Below are positions 1 to 8,387 of a stretch of 64,000 bases of DNA, one piece after another; the first letter of the stretch is position 1; the number at the start of each line of letters is the position of its first letter. Source of the DNA: Methanocorpusculum sp. (GTDB lineage Archaea; Halobacteriota; Methanomicrobia; Methanomicrobiales; Methanocorpusculaceae); contig JAFOFB010000015.1 of assembly GCA_017387505.1 (NCBI GenBank), positions 163,469 to 227,468 on the forward strand. The letters run 5' to 3'. Position numbers and translations under genes: made by a program. The notes beneath the pieces are model-generated. The model saw only the letters and a list, made by a program, of their open reading frames with translations, did no database searches and had not been told where the DNA came from.

Positions 1-2
1 GA

Positions 3-932
3 ATTTTAACCGATGGTGTTCACGGAAACGCAACTGCACTCCACGAGAGTTATGCAAGAATCGCTGAGCGTATCGGTTCCCGCTTAAAGGATGAAATTCC
101 GGTTATCCAGGGTTTTGCAGGATGCTCTAAAGAAGGGGCAGTCACAACTCTTGGTAGAAGCGGTTCCGACTACTCAGGAGCTATTATTGGTGCAGGTGTT
201 GATGCTGATGAAATCATCATCTGGACTGATGTCGATGGTGTCATGACCACTGACCCGAGAATGATCTCCGAAGCACGCGTCATCGATTCAATCTCTTTCA
301 TTGAGATGATGGAGATGTCCTACTTCGGTGCAAAGGTTATCCACTCCAGAGCCTTAATTCCGGCAATGGAAAAGGACATTCCGGTCTATGTCAGAAACAC
401 TTTCAATGCATCCCACCCAGGAACCCTTGTCAGCCGCCAGACTCACACTGATGAGCGCATTGTAAAGGCTGTTTCTTTAATCAAGAACAGCTGTCTTATC
501 TCTGTCTCAGGATTTACCACTGGAAGACCGGGTGTTGCAGGAGAAATCTTCTCTGCACTCGCTGCTGCAGGAGTTAATGTGATGCTCATCAGTCAGGGCT
601 CGTCTGAACTTAACATCTCGATGATTATCACCGAAGATCAGATGACTCAGGCTGAGCAGGCACTTGCCGCAATCAGTGAGCGCGGTCTGATTAAGAAATA
701 CAGCTTTACGACCAACGTGCAGGTCGTCTCTGTTGTCGGAGCCGGAATGCGCGGAACTCCGGGAACTATTGCCCGTATCTTCAGAAGCCTTGGAGAGAAA
801 CACATCAATGTGTTAATGCTTTCTCAGGGTTCCTCTGAACTTAACATCTCCTTTGTTGTAAACGAAGAAGACGGTATCAAAGCAGTTCGTGCAATCCACG
901 AAGAATATCACCTTGACAAAGAGAGTGAGTAA
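3..932 (+). CDS. lysC: Aspartate kinase, C-terminal part (5' end outside window)
   Basis: The frame is open from the left edge, so the start lies upstream. Aspartate kinase phosphorylates L-aspartate, the first step towards Thr, Met, Lys and diaminopimelate. The visible part carries the kinase-domain motif TTLGRSGSDYS and the DVDGVMTTDPR stretch, followed by two ACT regulatory domains, each with the near-identical motif SQGSSELNIS. Two ACT domains suggest allosteric feedback by an end-product amino acid, which is inference. The TAA is followed after 2 nt by purM, so the two are probably cotranscribed. Threonine synthase, a later enzyme of this pathway, lies at 41965. The symbol follows bacterial usage. 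Confidence 0.95.
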   Translation: MLTDGVHGNATALHESYARIAERIGSRLKDEIPVIQGFAGCSKEGAVTTLGRSGSDYSGAIIGAGVDADEIIIWTDVDGVMTTDPRMISEARVIDSISFIEMMEMSYFGAKVIHSRALIPAMEKDIPVYVRNTFNASHPGTLVSRQTHTDERIVKAVSLIKNSCLISVSGFTTGRPGVAGEIFSALAAAGVNVMLISQGSSELNISMIITEDQMTQAEQALAAISERGLIKKYSFTTNVQVVSVVGAGMRGTPGTIARIFRSLGEKHINVLMLSQGSSELNISFVVNEEDGIKAVRAIHEEYHLDKESE

Positions 933-934
933 AC

Positions 935-1930
935 ATGACTGAGAAATATTCCTACAAAGAAGCCGGTGTCGATATTGATTTAGAGGCAGACGGAGTAAAG
1001 ACACTGATTAACATGCTCTCCTACAAGCGTACAGGGGAGCACGGAATGCTTGGCGGCGTCGGCCACTTCGCAGGCCTCATCGACTTCGGAGACAAGGTTT
1101 TATCCATGTGTAACGATGGTGTCGGAACAAAGATGCGTGTTGCAGACGATCTCCAGGACTGGTCCACTGTTGGTATTGACTGTATGGCTATGAATGTGAA
1201 TGACATGTATGTCATGAACATTGAGCCGATTGCATTCGTTGACTACATCGCAACCGAAGGCATCAACAAGGAACAGATGGTTCAGATTGGTGTCGGTTTA
1301 AACGAAGGTGCACGTCTTGCAAACTTAAACATCGTCGGCGGAGAGACTGCAACCCTTAAAGGAATGGTCAATGGTCTTGACTTAGCAGGTGCTTGTCTTG
1401 GGGTTCAGAACCGCGATGCAGTTGTGACCGGAGAGAAGGTTGCTGTCGGAGATGTTATCGTTGGTGTCCCAAGTACTGGTGTTCACTCCAACGGTTACAC
1501 TTTAGCCCGCAAGGTTGCTGAAGAGAACGGAGGATATGCAACAGTTCTTCCATCCGGCAGAACTGTTGGTGAAGCACTCTTAACTCCAACCCGCATCTAC
1601 TCTGAAGTTTTAGATGTCTGCCGTCAGGTTGAGGTTCACGGAATGTGTCACGTAACCGGCGGAGGTCTGTTAAACTTCCTGCGTATCTCTGACCTTGGTT
1701 TCTCCATTGAGGATCCGCTTGAGGTTCCGGAGATTCTCCAGTGGATTGCAGAGAAAGGTCAGCTTTCCGAAAACGAGCTCTACCGCACCTTCAACATGGG
1801 TATGGGCTTTGCCTTCATCGTAGCTCCAGAGAATGCAGAGAAACTTATCTCCTTAATTCCGGGTGCAAAGGCTGTCGGTCATGTTATCGAAGAGCACAAG
1901 GTTCTCCTGCGCGGTCAGGAGATTAACTAA
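935..1930 (+). CDS. purM: Phosphoribosylformylglycinamidine cyclo-ligase
   Basis: 331 aa, usual PurM length. It converts FGAM to AIR with ATP in de novo purine synthesis. Visible signatures are the glycine-rich GGVGHFAGLIDFG near residue 41, DGVGTKMRVA at 61-70 (the nucleotide/substrate loop of the PurM superfamily) and GGETATL at 135-141. The start ATG sits 2 nt after the aspartate kinase stop, so translation is probably coupled. Other purine genes in the window, purE (5895) and purN (55231), are scattered, as is common in methanogens. A T-run at 1933-1938 follows the stop. Confidence 0.96.
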   Translation: MTEKYSYKEAGVDIDLEADGVKTLINMLSYKRTGEHGMLGGVGHFAGLIDFGDKVLSMCNDGVGTKMRVADDLQDWSTVGIDCMAMNVNDMYVMNIEPIAFVDYIATEGINKEQMVQIGVGLNEGARLANLNIVGGETATLKGMVNGLDLAGACLGVQNRDAVVTGEKVAVGDVIVGVPSTGVHSNGYTLARKVAEENGGYATVLPSGRTVGEALLTPTRIYSEVLDVCRQVEVHGMCHVTGGGLLNFLRISDLGFSIEDPLEVPEILQWIAEKGQLSENELYRTFNMGMGFAFIVAPENAEKLISLIPGAKAVGHVIEEHKVLLRGQEIN

Positions 1931-1932
1931 TC

Positions 1933-1940
1933 TTTTTTCC
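1933..1940 (+). terminator. T-run terminator after purM
   Basis: Six consecutive T directly follow the purM stop with no hairpin, the usual archaeal oligo-T termination signal. The next gene has its own TATA-rich region, which agrees with a transcript end here. Confidence 0.5.
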
Positions 1941-1949
1941 TTGATAGAA

Positions 1950-1967
1950 ACTATTTAAGTTATAAAC
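1950..1967 (+). promoter_or_regulatory. TATA-rich promoter of the DUF4013 gene
   Basis: The sequence CTATTTAAGTTATAAAC lies 16-33 nt before the ATG at 1983. A TATA box centred near 1956 would start transcription at about the start codon, giving a leaderless or nearly leaderless mRNA, which fits the absence of a Shine-Dalgarno sequence. Confidence 0.5.
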
Positions 1968-1982
1968 CGCATATATAGGTTT

Positions 1983-2873
1983 ATGTCTATTTCATTTGGT
2001 GATAATATTGACAAATCATTTGCCTATGCAAATGGTGTGTTCAAGAAATTCTCCGGATGGTTTATCTTAATCATCCTCTCGATGCTTGTCTATGGCTCAA
2101 CCTTCGCGATGGTTTTTGCCATGATTGCACTCCTTGTTGGAATTTTAATGACGCTTCCGACAGATATGGTCGGGGCTTCTTTTGTGACATCATCTGATGC
2201 AGTTGTTGCTGTGTCTCCTGGTATGGTTGAGACGATGTCTTATACTGCCGGTACAGACATAATTCTTTCAGGTCTGTTTATTGGGGGCATGCTTGCAGTT
2301 ATTCTTGTAAGCAGTTTGGTTATGCTTATTGCATCTTTCTTCATGTCCGGATTTATCCTCCGTGTCTACCGCGGTGAAGAAGAACTGAACTTCAAGAATC
2401 TTGGAAAAATGTTCTGGCAGGGTGTCGTTTACTTTGTCATAATGTTCATCTACTTTATACCATACAGCATTGTCTCAGAACTTTTAATGTATGGTCCAAT
2501 CTGGAATACAGGATACCTCATTATCATCAGCTGTATCAATATCTTCCTCTGTATCTTCAGTACAGTACTTGCAATTAATGCAGGTATTCGCTATGCAAAG
2601 GAAGGAAGATTCGGCGCTGCATTCCACTTAGGGAAAATCTGCTCCATTGTTGGAAACATTGGATGGCTTCGCTACTTAGGTCACATCATTTTGTTCATGA
2701 TTATCATCGGAGCAGTAGAACTCATCTTCATGATGGTTCCATTTGTCGGAATCCTGCTCTTAATTGTTGCTCTGCCGTTCATTATGATTTTCCAGGCAAA
2801 GTTCCTGACAAATCTCTATGAGTCTGGCGAAGCATTAGAAGAGCCTGCAGAAGTTCCGGCAGTAGTTGAATAA
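1983..2873 (+). CDS. DUF4013 family integral membrane protein
   Basis: 296 aa with several long hydrophobic segments (about six to eight helices). The middle segment SGFILRVYRGEEELNFKN, near residues 120-140, resembles the conserved core of DUF4013 archaeal membrane proteins. The N-terminal block (GDNIDKSFAYANG, then a helix) is also family-like, and the C-terminus ends in a short acidic Pro/Glu tail. No function is known for the family and none is assigned. It stands alone with its own promoter and a strong T-run after the stop. Confidence 0.75.
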   Translation: MSISFGDNIDKSFAYANGVFKKFSGWFILIILSMLVYGSTFAMVFAMIALLVGILMTLPTDMVGASFVTSSDAVVAVSPGMVETMSYTAGTDIILSGLFIGGMLAVILVSSLVMLIASFFMSGFILRVYRGEEELNFKNLGKMFWQGVVYFVIMFIYFIPYSIVSELLMYGPIWNTGYLIIISCINIFLCIFSTVLAINAGIRYAKEGRFGAAFHLGKICSIVGNIGWLRYLGHIILFMIIIGAVELIFMMVPFVGILLLIVALPFIMIFQAKFLTNLYESGEALEEPAEVPAVVE

Positions 2874-2883
2874 ATCAATAATC

Positions 2884-2897
2884 TTTTTTTTTTCTTT
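2884..2897 (+). terminator. Oligo-T terminator after the DUF4013 gene
   Basis: Ten T, one C and four more T follow the stop codon by about 10 nt. This is a strong archaeal-type termination signal without a stem. The downstream gene is on the opposite strand. Confidence 0.6.
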
Positions 2898-2985
2898 TCT
2901 GTTATTCGAATTATAATACAGGGATGAATCTACATCTCCAAAGCTTATGCTATCAAAACTGAAAAAAAGAAATTATTGGGGTGGC

Positions 2986-5253
2986 TTATTGCTTTAAGGC
3001 GAGAGACAGAATCATCTGCTTCTCGGTCTTTGCAACAGTTTCTCTGATCTTTGGAATTGCATCAATATTGGACGAAACACTGGTGATGCCCTGCTTGACC
3101 AGCCACTTTACGAACTTCGGATCAGATCCTGCCTGACCGCAGATGGAACATTCGACATCTGCTTCGCGGCACTGCTTGATACAGTTTGCAATGAGTCTCA
3201 TGACAGCCGGGTGTTCCGGTTCGTACATGTCTCCAATGATACCGTTGTTTCTGTCGACTGCTAAAGTGTACTGGATTAAGTCGTTGGTTCCAAAGGAACA
3301 GAACTTGATACCTGCCTTGATGAACTCGTCGATGATAACCGCAGATGCCGGAATCTCGACCATGATACCAAGATCCATCTGGTCAACCGGAAGTCCCCAC
3401 TCGCGGAATGCTTCCTTTGCTGCGATGAACTCACGCGGGTGCTGGACTAACGGGAACATAACACCGATGTTGTCGTATCCTGCTTCCCAGAGGCGCTTGA
3501 ATGCTTCTGCCTGCATTCTGAACTGCTCCTTCTGACGGAGGTCACGGCGAAGTCCGCGGAATCCAAGCATCGGGTTGTGCTCGTGCGGTTCATCTTCTCC
3601 GCCTTCCATGTTTAAGAACTCGTCAGTCGGGGAGTCGATGGTTCTAACCCAGACAGGCTTTCCGCGGAATTCGTCAAGAACTTTCTTGATACCGTTCTCG
3701 AGCTCGGTGATGAACTCTTCCTGCTTGTTGTTCTTGATGTACCAGGATGGGGTCTTGTTGAGTCCGATGATTAAGTGCTCAATACGAAGGAGACCAACAC
3801 CGTCTGCTCCAGTTGCTGCAGCGCGTGCTGCTGCTTCCGGCATTGAGGCATTGACCTTCACAGAGGTTGCAGTGATGATTGGTGCTGCTGCGGCTGCGAC
3901 AACCTGGACTGCCTTCTCTTCCTTTGCGGCGGTTACTGCGCCATCGTAGATGAGGCCCTTTTCTCCATCGATTGTGACAATCTGTCCTTCCTTTAAGAGT
4001 GCAGTTGCCTGCTTGGTTCCAACAACAGCCGGAGTTCCAAGCTCACGGGAAACGATTGCTGCGTGACAGGTCATTCCTCCTTCATCGGTTATGATACCTG
4101 CGACCTTCTTCATTGCCGGAACCATATCCGGGTTGGTCATGGTGGAAACCATAATGTCTCCTTCCTGAACCTTGGAGGTCTCACGTGCATCGTTTACGAT
4201 AACAACCTTACCGGTTGCAATACCCGGAGATGCTCCGTATCCCTGGAGGATGTGCTTTGCATCGGTTGAGGCAGAGGCAGAGCTTGCTCCCTTGCCTTTC
4301 TGGATAGTGGTAATCGGTCTGGACTGTAAGATGTAAATCTTGTCTCCTACCATTCCCCACTCCATATCCTGCGGGTTTTCGTAGTGTTCTTCGGACTTAA
4401 CAGCAAACTCAGCGAGTGCTGCAATTTCTTCGTCAGTTAAGACCTGTGCAGTCTGGCGGTCTGCAGGAACTTCGGAAACCTTGGTTCCCTTGTTTCCGTC
4501 CGGGATAATCTCAACGGACTTGATTGCAACAGTCTTGTTTACAACCTTGCGGGTCTGGCGGTCATAGACATAGTTGTCCGGGGAAACAGTTCCGGAAACG
4601 ATTGCCTCTCCAAGTCCCCAGGATCCTTCGATGATGACAGTCTTTGCTCCGGAAACCGGGTGGGAAGAGAACATAACTCCTGCCTTCTCGGAGAAGACGA
4701 GCTGCTGAACAACAACTGCAATGTTGACGGAGCGGTCGTCGAATCCGTTCTTTGCGCGGTAGTAGATTGCACGGGCAGTGTATAAGGAAGCCCAGCAGCG
4801 CTGAACTGCATCGATGACATCCTCTTCGCCTAAGATGTTTAAGTAGGTGTCCTGCTGTCCTGCAAAGGATGCATCCGGTAAGTCTTCTGCGGTTGCAGAG
4901 GAACGGACTGCAACAACAATGTCGCCACCCATCTTCTTGTATGCCTCAACAATCTCCTTTCTGATGACTTCCGGCATGTCTGCGGTTTCAACCATTGCCT
5001 TGACCTTGTCGGAAGTTGCGTTTAAGACATCGTTGTCATCGACATCGATTGCCTCAAGGATGGAGAAGATTGATTCTTCTAAATTGGTTAACTGGAGGAA
5101 GCGGCGGAATGCCTGTGCTGTGACAACGAATGCCTGCGGGACCGGCAGACCAACGTGAGTCATCTCGCCTAAGGATGCGCCTTTTCCGCCGACAGACGGA
5201 ATGTCAGTATTGCGGATTTCAGTAAGCCAGAGAATATTTGGTGTTTCGTCCAT
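2986..5253 (-). CDS. ppsA: Phosphoenolpyruvate synthase (pyruvate, water dikinase)
   Basis: 755 aa from the preferred start. It makes PEP from pyruvate and ATP for gluconeogenesis. Domain order: N-terminal ATP-binding domain (SVGGKGASLGEM near the start, later VRSSATAEDLPDASFAGQQ), phosphohistidine swivel domain with GGMTCHAAIVSRELG (His near residue 397), and C-terminal PEP/pyruvate TIM barrel ending in the CSICGQAGSDP region with the catalytic Cys. The frame also has an ATG at 5310, but I chose 5253 (MDETPNILWL) because it fits family length, has a GTGAG motif just upstream, and a TATA-like CTATTTAT lies about 30 nt before it. Confidence 0.96.
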   Translation of the reverse strand: MDETPNILWLTEIRNTDIPSVGGKGASLGEMTHVGLPVPQAFVVTAQAFRRFLQLTNLEESIFSILEAIDVDDNDVLNATSDKVKAMVETADMPEVIRKEIVEAYKKMGGDIVVAVRSSATAEDLPDASFAGQQDTYLNILGEEDVIDAVQRCWASLYTARAIYYRAKNGFDDRSVNIAVVVQQLVFSEKAGVMFSSHPVSGAKTVIIEGSWGLGEAIVSGTVSPDNYVYDRQTRKVVNKTVAIKSVEIIPDGNKGTKVSEVPADRQTAQVLTDEEIAALAEFAVKSEEHYENPQDMEWGMVGDKIYILQSRPITTIQKGKGASSASASTDAKHILQGYGASPGIATGKVVIVNDARETSKVQEGDIMVSTMTNPDMVPAMKKVAGIITDEGGMTCHAAIVSRELGTPAVVGTKQATALLKEGQIVTIDGEKGLIYDGAVTAAKEEKAVQVVAAAAAPIITATSVKVNASMPEAAARAAATGADGVGLLRIEHLIIGLNKTPSWYIKNNKQEEFITELENGIKKVLDEFRGKPVWVRTIDSPTDEFLNMEGGEDEPHEHNPMLGFRGLRRDLRQKEQFRMQAEAFKRLWEAGYDNIGVMFPLVQHPREFIAAKEAFREWGLPVDQMDLGIMVEIPASAVIIDEFIKAGIKFCSFGTNDLIQYTLAVDRNNGIIGDMYEPEHPAVMRLIANCIKQCREADVECSICGQAGSDPKFVKWLVKQGITSVSSNIDAIPKIRETVAKTEKQMILSLALKQ

Positions 5254-5281
5254 AATCTCACATGTATATTGTCTCTGAGTG

Positions 5282-5289
5282 AATAAATA
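5282..5289 (-). promoter_or_regulatory. Candidate TATA box of ppsA
   Basis: On the minus strand CTATTTAT lies about 30 nt upstream of the ATG at 5253. It sits inside the longer reading frame that begins at 5310, which argues that the longer frame's N-terminus is not translated. Confidence 0.45.
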
Positions 5290-5351
5290 GCCTGCGTCCT
5301 GCTTGGACATAGGTTGTAAAAATAGGTGATGGTGTGTTTTGCTCTCTGATA

Positions 5352-5882
5352 TCAGGAGGAGAACATCTCTGTGTTTTTAAAGCAGTGGGCGGCTCTTTCT
5401 TCCTGCTCCATTACCATGAGCAGTCTGCCTTTTCTTGCCCAGAAATCCGCATCACAAGGAGTGATTTCAATGCCCCTTTCGAATGCTGAGAGTGCTTTTT
5501 TGTAGTCTTCGACTGCTGCATATGCAAGCCCTAAGTTCATCCAGTAGTCTGCTGCATCTGCGTTTAAGCGAACTGCTCTGTCGAATGCTGAAATTGCTCC
5601 CTCCGTATCTCCTGCACGGAAGTGGACTACACCTTTTCCACACCAGATTGCAGCACATAACGGGTCAAGTTCTGCAGCACGTCTCATACACGGGATTGCC
5701 TCGTCTGATTTGTCCTGCTCTGATTTGGCAAGACCCAATTCTGCATAGTAGACTGCTTTGTAGGGATTCAACTCGAGGGCCTTCTGGAAGCAGAGCTCCG
5801 CCTGTCGGAACTGCCCGCGGTCGCGCTCGGCTTCCCCTAAGGAAAACCAGTAGGCATCATCTGATGCGGAATTTTCTGTCAT
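5352..5882 (-). CDS. Tetratricopeptide repeat protein
   Basis: 176 aa made almost entirely of 34-residue TPR units, about four to five repeats with the typical A..G.A / Y..LG.A spacing (FQKALELNPYKAVYYAELG, FDRAVRLNADAADYWMNLG, FERGIEITPCDADFWARKG). No signal peptide or other domain is visible. TPR arrays bind protein partners; the partner here is unknown. It lies between ppsA and purE on the same strand, 12 nt after purE, so it may be read with purE. The N-terminus (SDDAYWFSLGEAERDRG) is already part of the first repeat. Confidence 0.85.
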   Translation of the reverse strand: MTENSASDDAYWFSLGEAERDRGQFRQAELCFQKALELNPYKAVYYAELGLAKSEQDKSDEAIPCMRRAAELDPLCAAIWCGKGVVHFRAGDTEGAISAFDRAVRLNADAADYWMNLGLAYAAVEDYKKALSAFERGIEITPCDADFWARKGRLLMVMEQEERAAHCFKNTEMFSS

Positions 5883-5894
5883 AAAAAATAGGTG

Positions 5895-6284
5895 TTAGTT
5901 TTTGCCTAAGATGCGTGCTGCAAAGTGTCCGGCATTTTCTCCGCCGTCAACAGCCATGCATGCTACAGGAACTCCTTTCGGCATCTGTGCGATGGAAAGA
6001 AGTGCATCAAGACCTCCTGCAATCTTTCCGGAAACCGGAACTCCGATAACCGGCTTCTTGGTTCTTGCGGCAACAACGCCTGGAAGTGCTGCAGACATTC
6101 CTGCAATGCAGATGAAAATCTCTGCATCGGATGCCTTTACGTACTCGTCGAGTGCTTCTGCATCGCGGTGTGCGGAGAGGATTTTTACTTCGTAGGAAAT
6201 CTTGTACGATTCAAGAGCTGATACTGCCTTGTCGATGATGGCCTGATCAGATGCGGATCCGGCGATAACTGCAACTTCGGTCAT
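5895..6284 (-). CDS. purE: 5-(carboxyamino)imidazole ribonucleotide mutase / AIR carboxylase
   Basis: 129 aa. PurE makes CAIR in purine synthesis. Motifs: GSASDQAI (residues 8-15), LSAHRD with the catalytic His (about 36-41), AGMSAALPGVVAA and the C-terminal GGENAGHFAARIL. It is shorter than many bacterial PurE proteins, as in archaea. Whether it uses N5-CAIR (class I) or AIR plus CO2 (class II) cannot be settled by eye; no purK is seen in the window. The gene is divergent from the aminotransferase at 6335 across a 50-nt AT-rich promoter region. Confidence 0.93.
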   Translation of the reverse strand: MTEVAVIAGSASDQAIIDKAVSALESYKISYEVKILSAHRDAEALDEYVKASDAEIFICIAGMSAALPGVVAARTKKPVIGVPVSGKIAGGLDALLSIAQMPKGVPVACMAVDGGENAGHFAARILGKN

Positions 6285-6334
6285 ATGAATGACTATAATT
6301 ATGTTGGTTCACATATATGTAAACGACTAGTCAT

Positions 6335-7468
6335 ATGTATAATCAGACACTTCTCATGATGCCCGGACCTGTCCCGATGGCAGAATCTGTTCGCGGCGCA
6401 ATGCTGAATCAGGCAATCAACCACAGAAGCAAGCAGCTTGGAGACTGCTACTCCGATATTGTCCGTATCTTACAGCCGGTCTTTGGAACCAAGAATGAGA
6501 TTCTTGTTCTCTCAGGCTCCGGAACTGCAGGTCAGGAGGCTGCCATCGGCTCTTTTGCAAAGGGCAAGAAGGTTGCATCTTTAGTCAACGGTAAGTTCGG
6601 TGAGCGTCTTGGTTTAATCTCCCAGATTTACGGTGAGACTACCATGATTGAGTCCGAGTGGGGTCACGCATTAAACCTTGAAGCACTCGCAGAGTCTCTC
6701 GAGAACGGTGCTGAGGTTGTAACTCTTGTCCACAACGAGACATCCGCTGCAATCTTAAACCCTGCAGAAGAGGTTGGAAAGCTCTGTAAAAAACACGATG
6801 CACTTTTCATCCTTGATGGTATCACCTCTATCGGAGGGGATATTGTAAAGGCTGATGAGTGGGGTGTTGATATTGCAATTGTCGGCAGTCAGAAGTGTCT
6901 TGCAGCCCCGGCAGGTCTTGCCGCAGTTTCTGTTTCCGAGAAGGCATGGGAAAGACTTTCCGAGAACAGACCGTTCTATCTTGATTTAAAGAAGGCAAAG
7001 AAGTCTGCAGATGCATCTCCGAAGGAAACTCCAACCACTCCGGCAGTCCCGCTCTTTATGGCCATGCGTGAGGCATGCCGCTTAATCGAAGAGGAAGGAA
7101 TCGAGAACAGAATCGCACGCCACAGAAAACTTTCCGCAGCAGTCCGTGAGGCCGGAAAAGTCTGGGGTCTTGCACCAGTCTCGCAGGTTGATGCACTCCA
7201 CTCTGCATCCAACACTGTAACTGGTTTCTTCTATCCTGAAGGAATTGAGGACTCTCAGATTCGCGGATTCTGTAAGAAGATGGGAATCGAGTTCGCAGGT
7301 GGTCAGGACAGATTCAAGGGCAAGATTTTCCGCGTTGGAAACATGGGTATCATCGACACTCCGGAAATCCTCGCAACTGTTGCAACAATTCAGCTTGCTT
7401 TCAAGAAAGCAGGATTCAAGCTGGAGGGAGACGGTCTCGAGGCAGCAGCAGAGATTCTCTCTGCATAA
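6335..7468 (+). CDS. Class V PLP aminotransferase (serine-pyruvate / alanine-glyoxylate type)
   Basis: 377 aa. It belongs to the class V fold of small-subunit aminotransferases, which in methanogens act on Ser, Ala or Asp with keto acids. The N-terminal MMPGPVPM block binds substrate, and the PLP lysine is K187 in GSQKCLAAPAG. The D-G-ITSIGG strand upstream carries the Asp that contacts the pyridine nitrogen. The ATG follows a TATA-like ATATATGTAAAC. An eight-T run directly follows the stop. The substrate cannot be read from sequence; aspartate is possible by analogy with methanogen homologues. Confidence 0.88.
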   Translation: MYNQTLLMMPGPVPMAESVRGAMLNQAINHRSKQLGDCYSDIVRILQPVFGTKNEILVLSGSGTAGQEAAIGSFAKGKKVASLVNGKFGERLGLISQIYGETTMIESEWGHALNLEALAESLENGAEVVTLVHNETSAAILNPAEEVGKLCKKHDALFILDGITSIGGDIVKADEWGVDIAIVGSQKCLAAPAGLAAVSVSEKAWERLSENRPFYLDLKKAKKSADASPKETPTTPAVPLFMAMREACRLIEEEGIENRIARHRKLSAAVREAGKVWGLAPVSQVDALHSASNTVTGFFYPEGIEDSQIRGFCKKMGIEFAGGQDRFKGKIFRVGNMGIIDTPEILATVATIQLAFKKAGFKLEGDGLEAAAEILSA

Positions 7469-7476
7469 TTTTTTTT
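7469..7476 (+). terminator. Oligo-T terminator after the aminotransferase gene
   Basis: Eight T begin directly at the TAA stop. They separate the archaeal-type aminotransferase gene from the bacterial-looking module downstream. Confidence 0.55.
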
Positions 7477-7509
7477 CGCGCGCCAACCGCGTTTCCCGTA
7501 TTTTAATTA

Positions 7510-7596
7510 CAACACATGTTGGTTTTTTGCAGGATTGTTACTTTTCTCCAAAAAGATATTATATTCAAAAACTCAACATGTGTTTAATTAATGTTG
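7510..7596 (+). promoter_or_regulatory. Candidate TetR operators upstream of the repeat-protein gene
   Basis: CAACACATGTTG (7510-7521) is an inverted repeat CAACA-CA-TGTTG. A second site has CAACAT at 7574-7579 and ATGTTG at 7591-7596, again inverted, and its AACATGTGTT (7575-7584) is the reverse complement of AACACATGTT in the first. They bracket a TATA-like ATATTATATTC around 7556. A TetR gene lies 1.7 kb downstream in the same module. Binding is inferred from symmetry and position only. Confidence 0.45.
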
Positions 7597-7604
7597 GTGA
7601 CAAT

Positions 7605-7844
7605 ATGATTTCACTGAAAAAACAGAACGATAAAATCCGAGATGCTGTTGTGGGTGGCTATTTTGCCATCGAAAACGGTGTTGTCTCTGGATACAAAAAA
7701 ATTGAGAATGGAGCCGTTTACGGTTACAAGAAGATTGAAGACGCATTTCTGAAGAACTTTGTCTGCGGATACGGCGAGAGCATTGAAGATGCCAGAAAGC
7801 GGATTTTAGAGCCGAGGGACTTTGTGCGGAGGGGACGCAGATGA
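7605..7844 (+). CDS. Small 11-residue-repeat protein (GYKKIEnG type)
   Basis: 79 aa. The start is the ATG at 7605, because GGTGA lies 4 nt before it and the repeats begin soon after. The core is three 11-residue units: VVGGYFAIENG, VVSGYKKIENG, AVYGYKKIEDA, then FLKNFV. A hendecad pattern of this kind suggests a long amphipathic helix, which might lie on a membrane or form a coiled coil. Similar short proteins are frequent in gut Firmicutes (family recollection) and have no established function. The stop overlaps the next gene's ATG (ATGA), so the pair is translationally coupled. Confidence 0.75.
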   Translation: MISLKKQNDKIRDAVVGGYFAIENGVVSGYKKIENGAVYGYKKIEDAFLKNFVCGYGESIEDARKRILEPRDFVRRGRR

Positions 7845-8215
7845 AAAAACTGAACTTTGTCTCTCTCCTGCTTGGCATCATCGGTATTCTGCTCTTCGGA
7901 TTTGGAATGTCCTGCTGTCTTGTCCCGGAGTTTAAAGCACCAACCGCAGGAATTGTACTCGGCATCATCGGCATTCTTGTTCTTCTCGTGATGCTGGTTG
8001 TAAGACGCAAGATGCAGGGTAAATCCGCTGTTGTCGCACTGAATGCAAAAACCGTCTTTGCAATCCTGATTGGAATCGTCGGCACTCTCCTGTTCGGTCT
8101 TGGATTATGCCTCTGCATGGTGTTTACCGGATACTTCATCTGGGGAATTGTCGCGGCAGTCACAGGAATCGCCGTACTTCTCTGCTTAATTCCGTTCTGT
8201 GGAAAGCTTGAATAA
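7841..8215 (+). CDS. Small four-helix membrane protein
   Basis: 124 aa with four hydrophobic segments arranged as two similar halves: each half starts with a LLGIIGILLFGFGM-like helix and continues with a second GIxGILVLL-like helix. The halves look like an internal duplication (GIIGILLFGFGMSCCLV versus GIVGTLLFGLGLCLCMV). A charged linker (RRKMQGK) separates them. There is no known domain. It overlaps the repeat-protein gene by 4 nt, so the two are probably made together; a membrane complex with the amphipathic repeat protein is plausible but inferred. Confidence 0.7.
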   Translation: MKKLNFVSLLLGIIGILLFGFGMSCCLVPEFKAPTAGIVLGIIGILVLLVMLVVRRKMQGKSAVVALNAKTVFAILIGIVGTLLFGLGLCLCMVFTGYFIWGIVAAVTGIAVLLCLIPFCGKLE

Positions 8216-8249
8216 ACTCGTTTCTGCCTCCGGCAAATGCAGGAAATCA

Positions 8250-8286
8250 CTCTGTCGTGCCCATCCTCCAAGTCTGCATGACAGAG
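8250..8286 (+). terminator. 11-bp hairpin between the two membrane-protein genes
   Basis: CTCTGTCGTGC (8250-8260) pairs with GCATGACAGAG (8276-8286), 11 bp with one G-U, around a 15-nt loop. It follows the four-helix gene by 35 nt. It is not directly followed by a long T-run, so it could be a terminator relic, an RNA-stability element or an intercistronic processing site. Confidence 0.4.
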
Positions 8287-8346
8287 CCTGTTGCTTTGCT
8301 GCGGGGCATGAGAACTTTTCTCTTTTAAGGAGAGTATTTCTCTGAG

Positions 8347-8360
8347 GAAATACATATTTC
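8347..8360 (+). promoter_or_regulatory. 14-bp palindrome in the promoter of the 295-aa membrane protein
   Basis: GAAATACATATTTC is a perfect inverted repeat (6-bp arms, central CA) 27 nt upstream of the ATG at 8388, where a TATA box would be expected. The central CA spacer is the same as in the CAACA-CA-TGTTG site at 7510, but the arms differ. It may be an operator overlapping the TATA box. Confidence 0.35.
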
Positions 8361-8387
8361 AAACATCTTATTTCCAGAAAAGAACAC

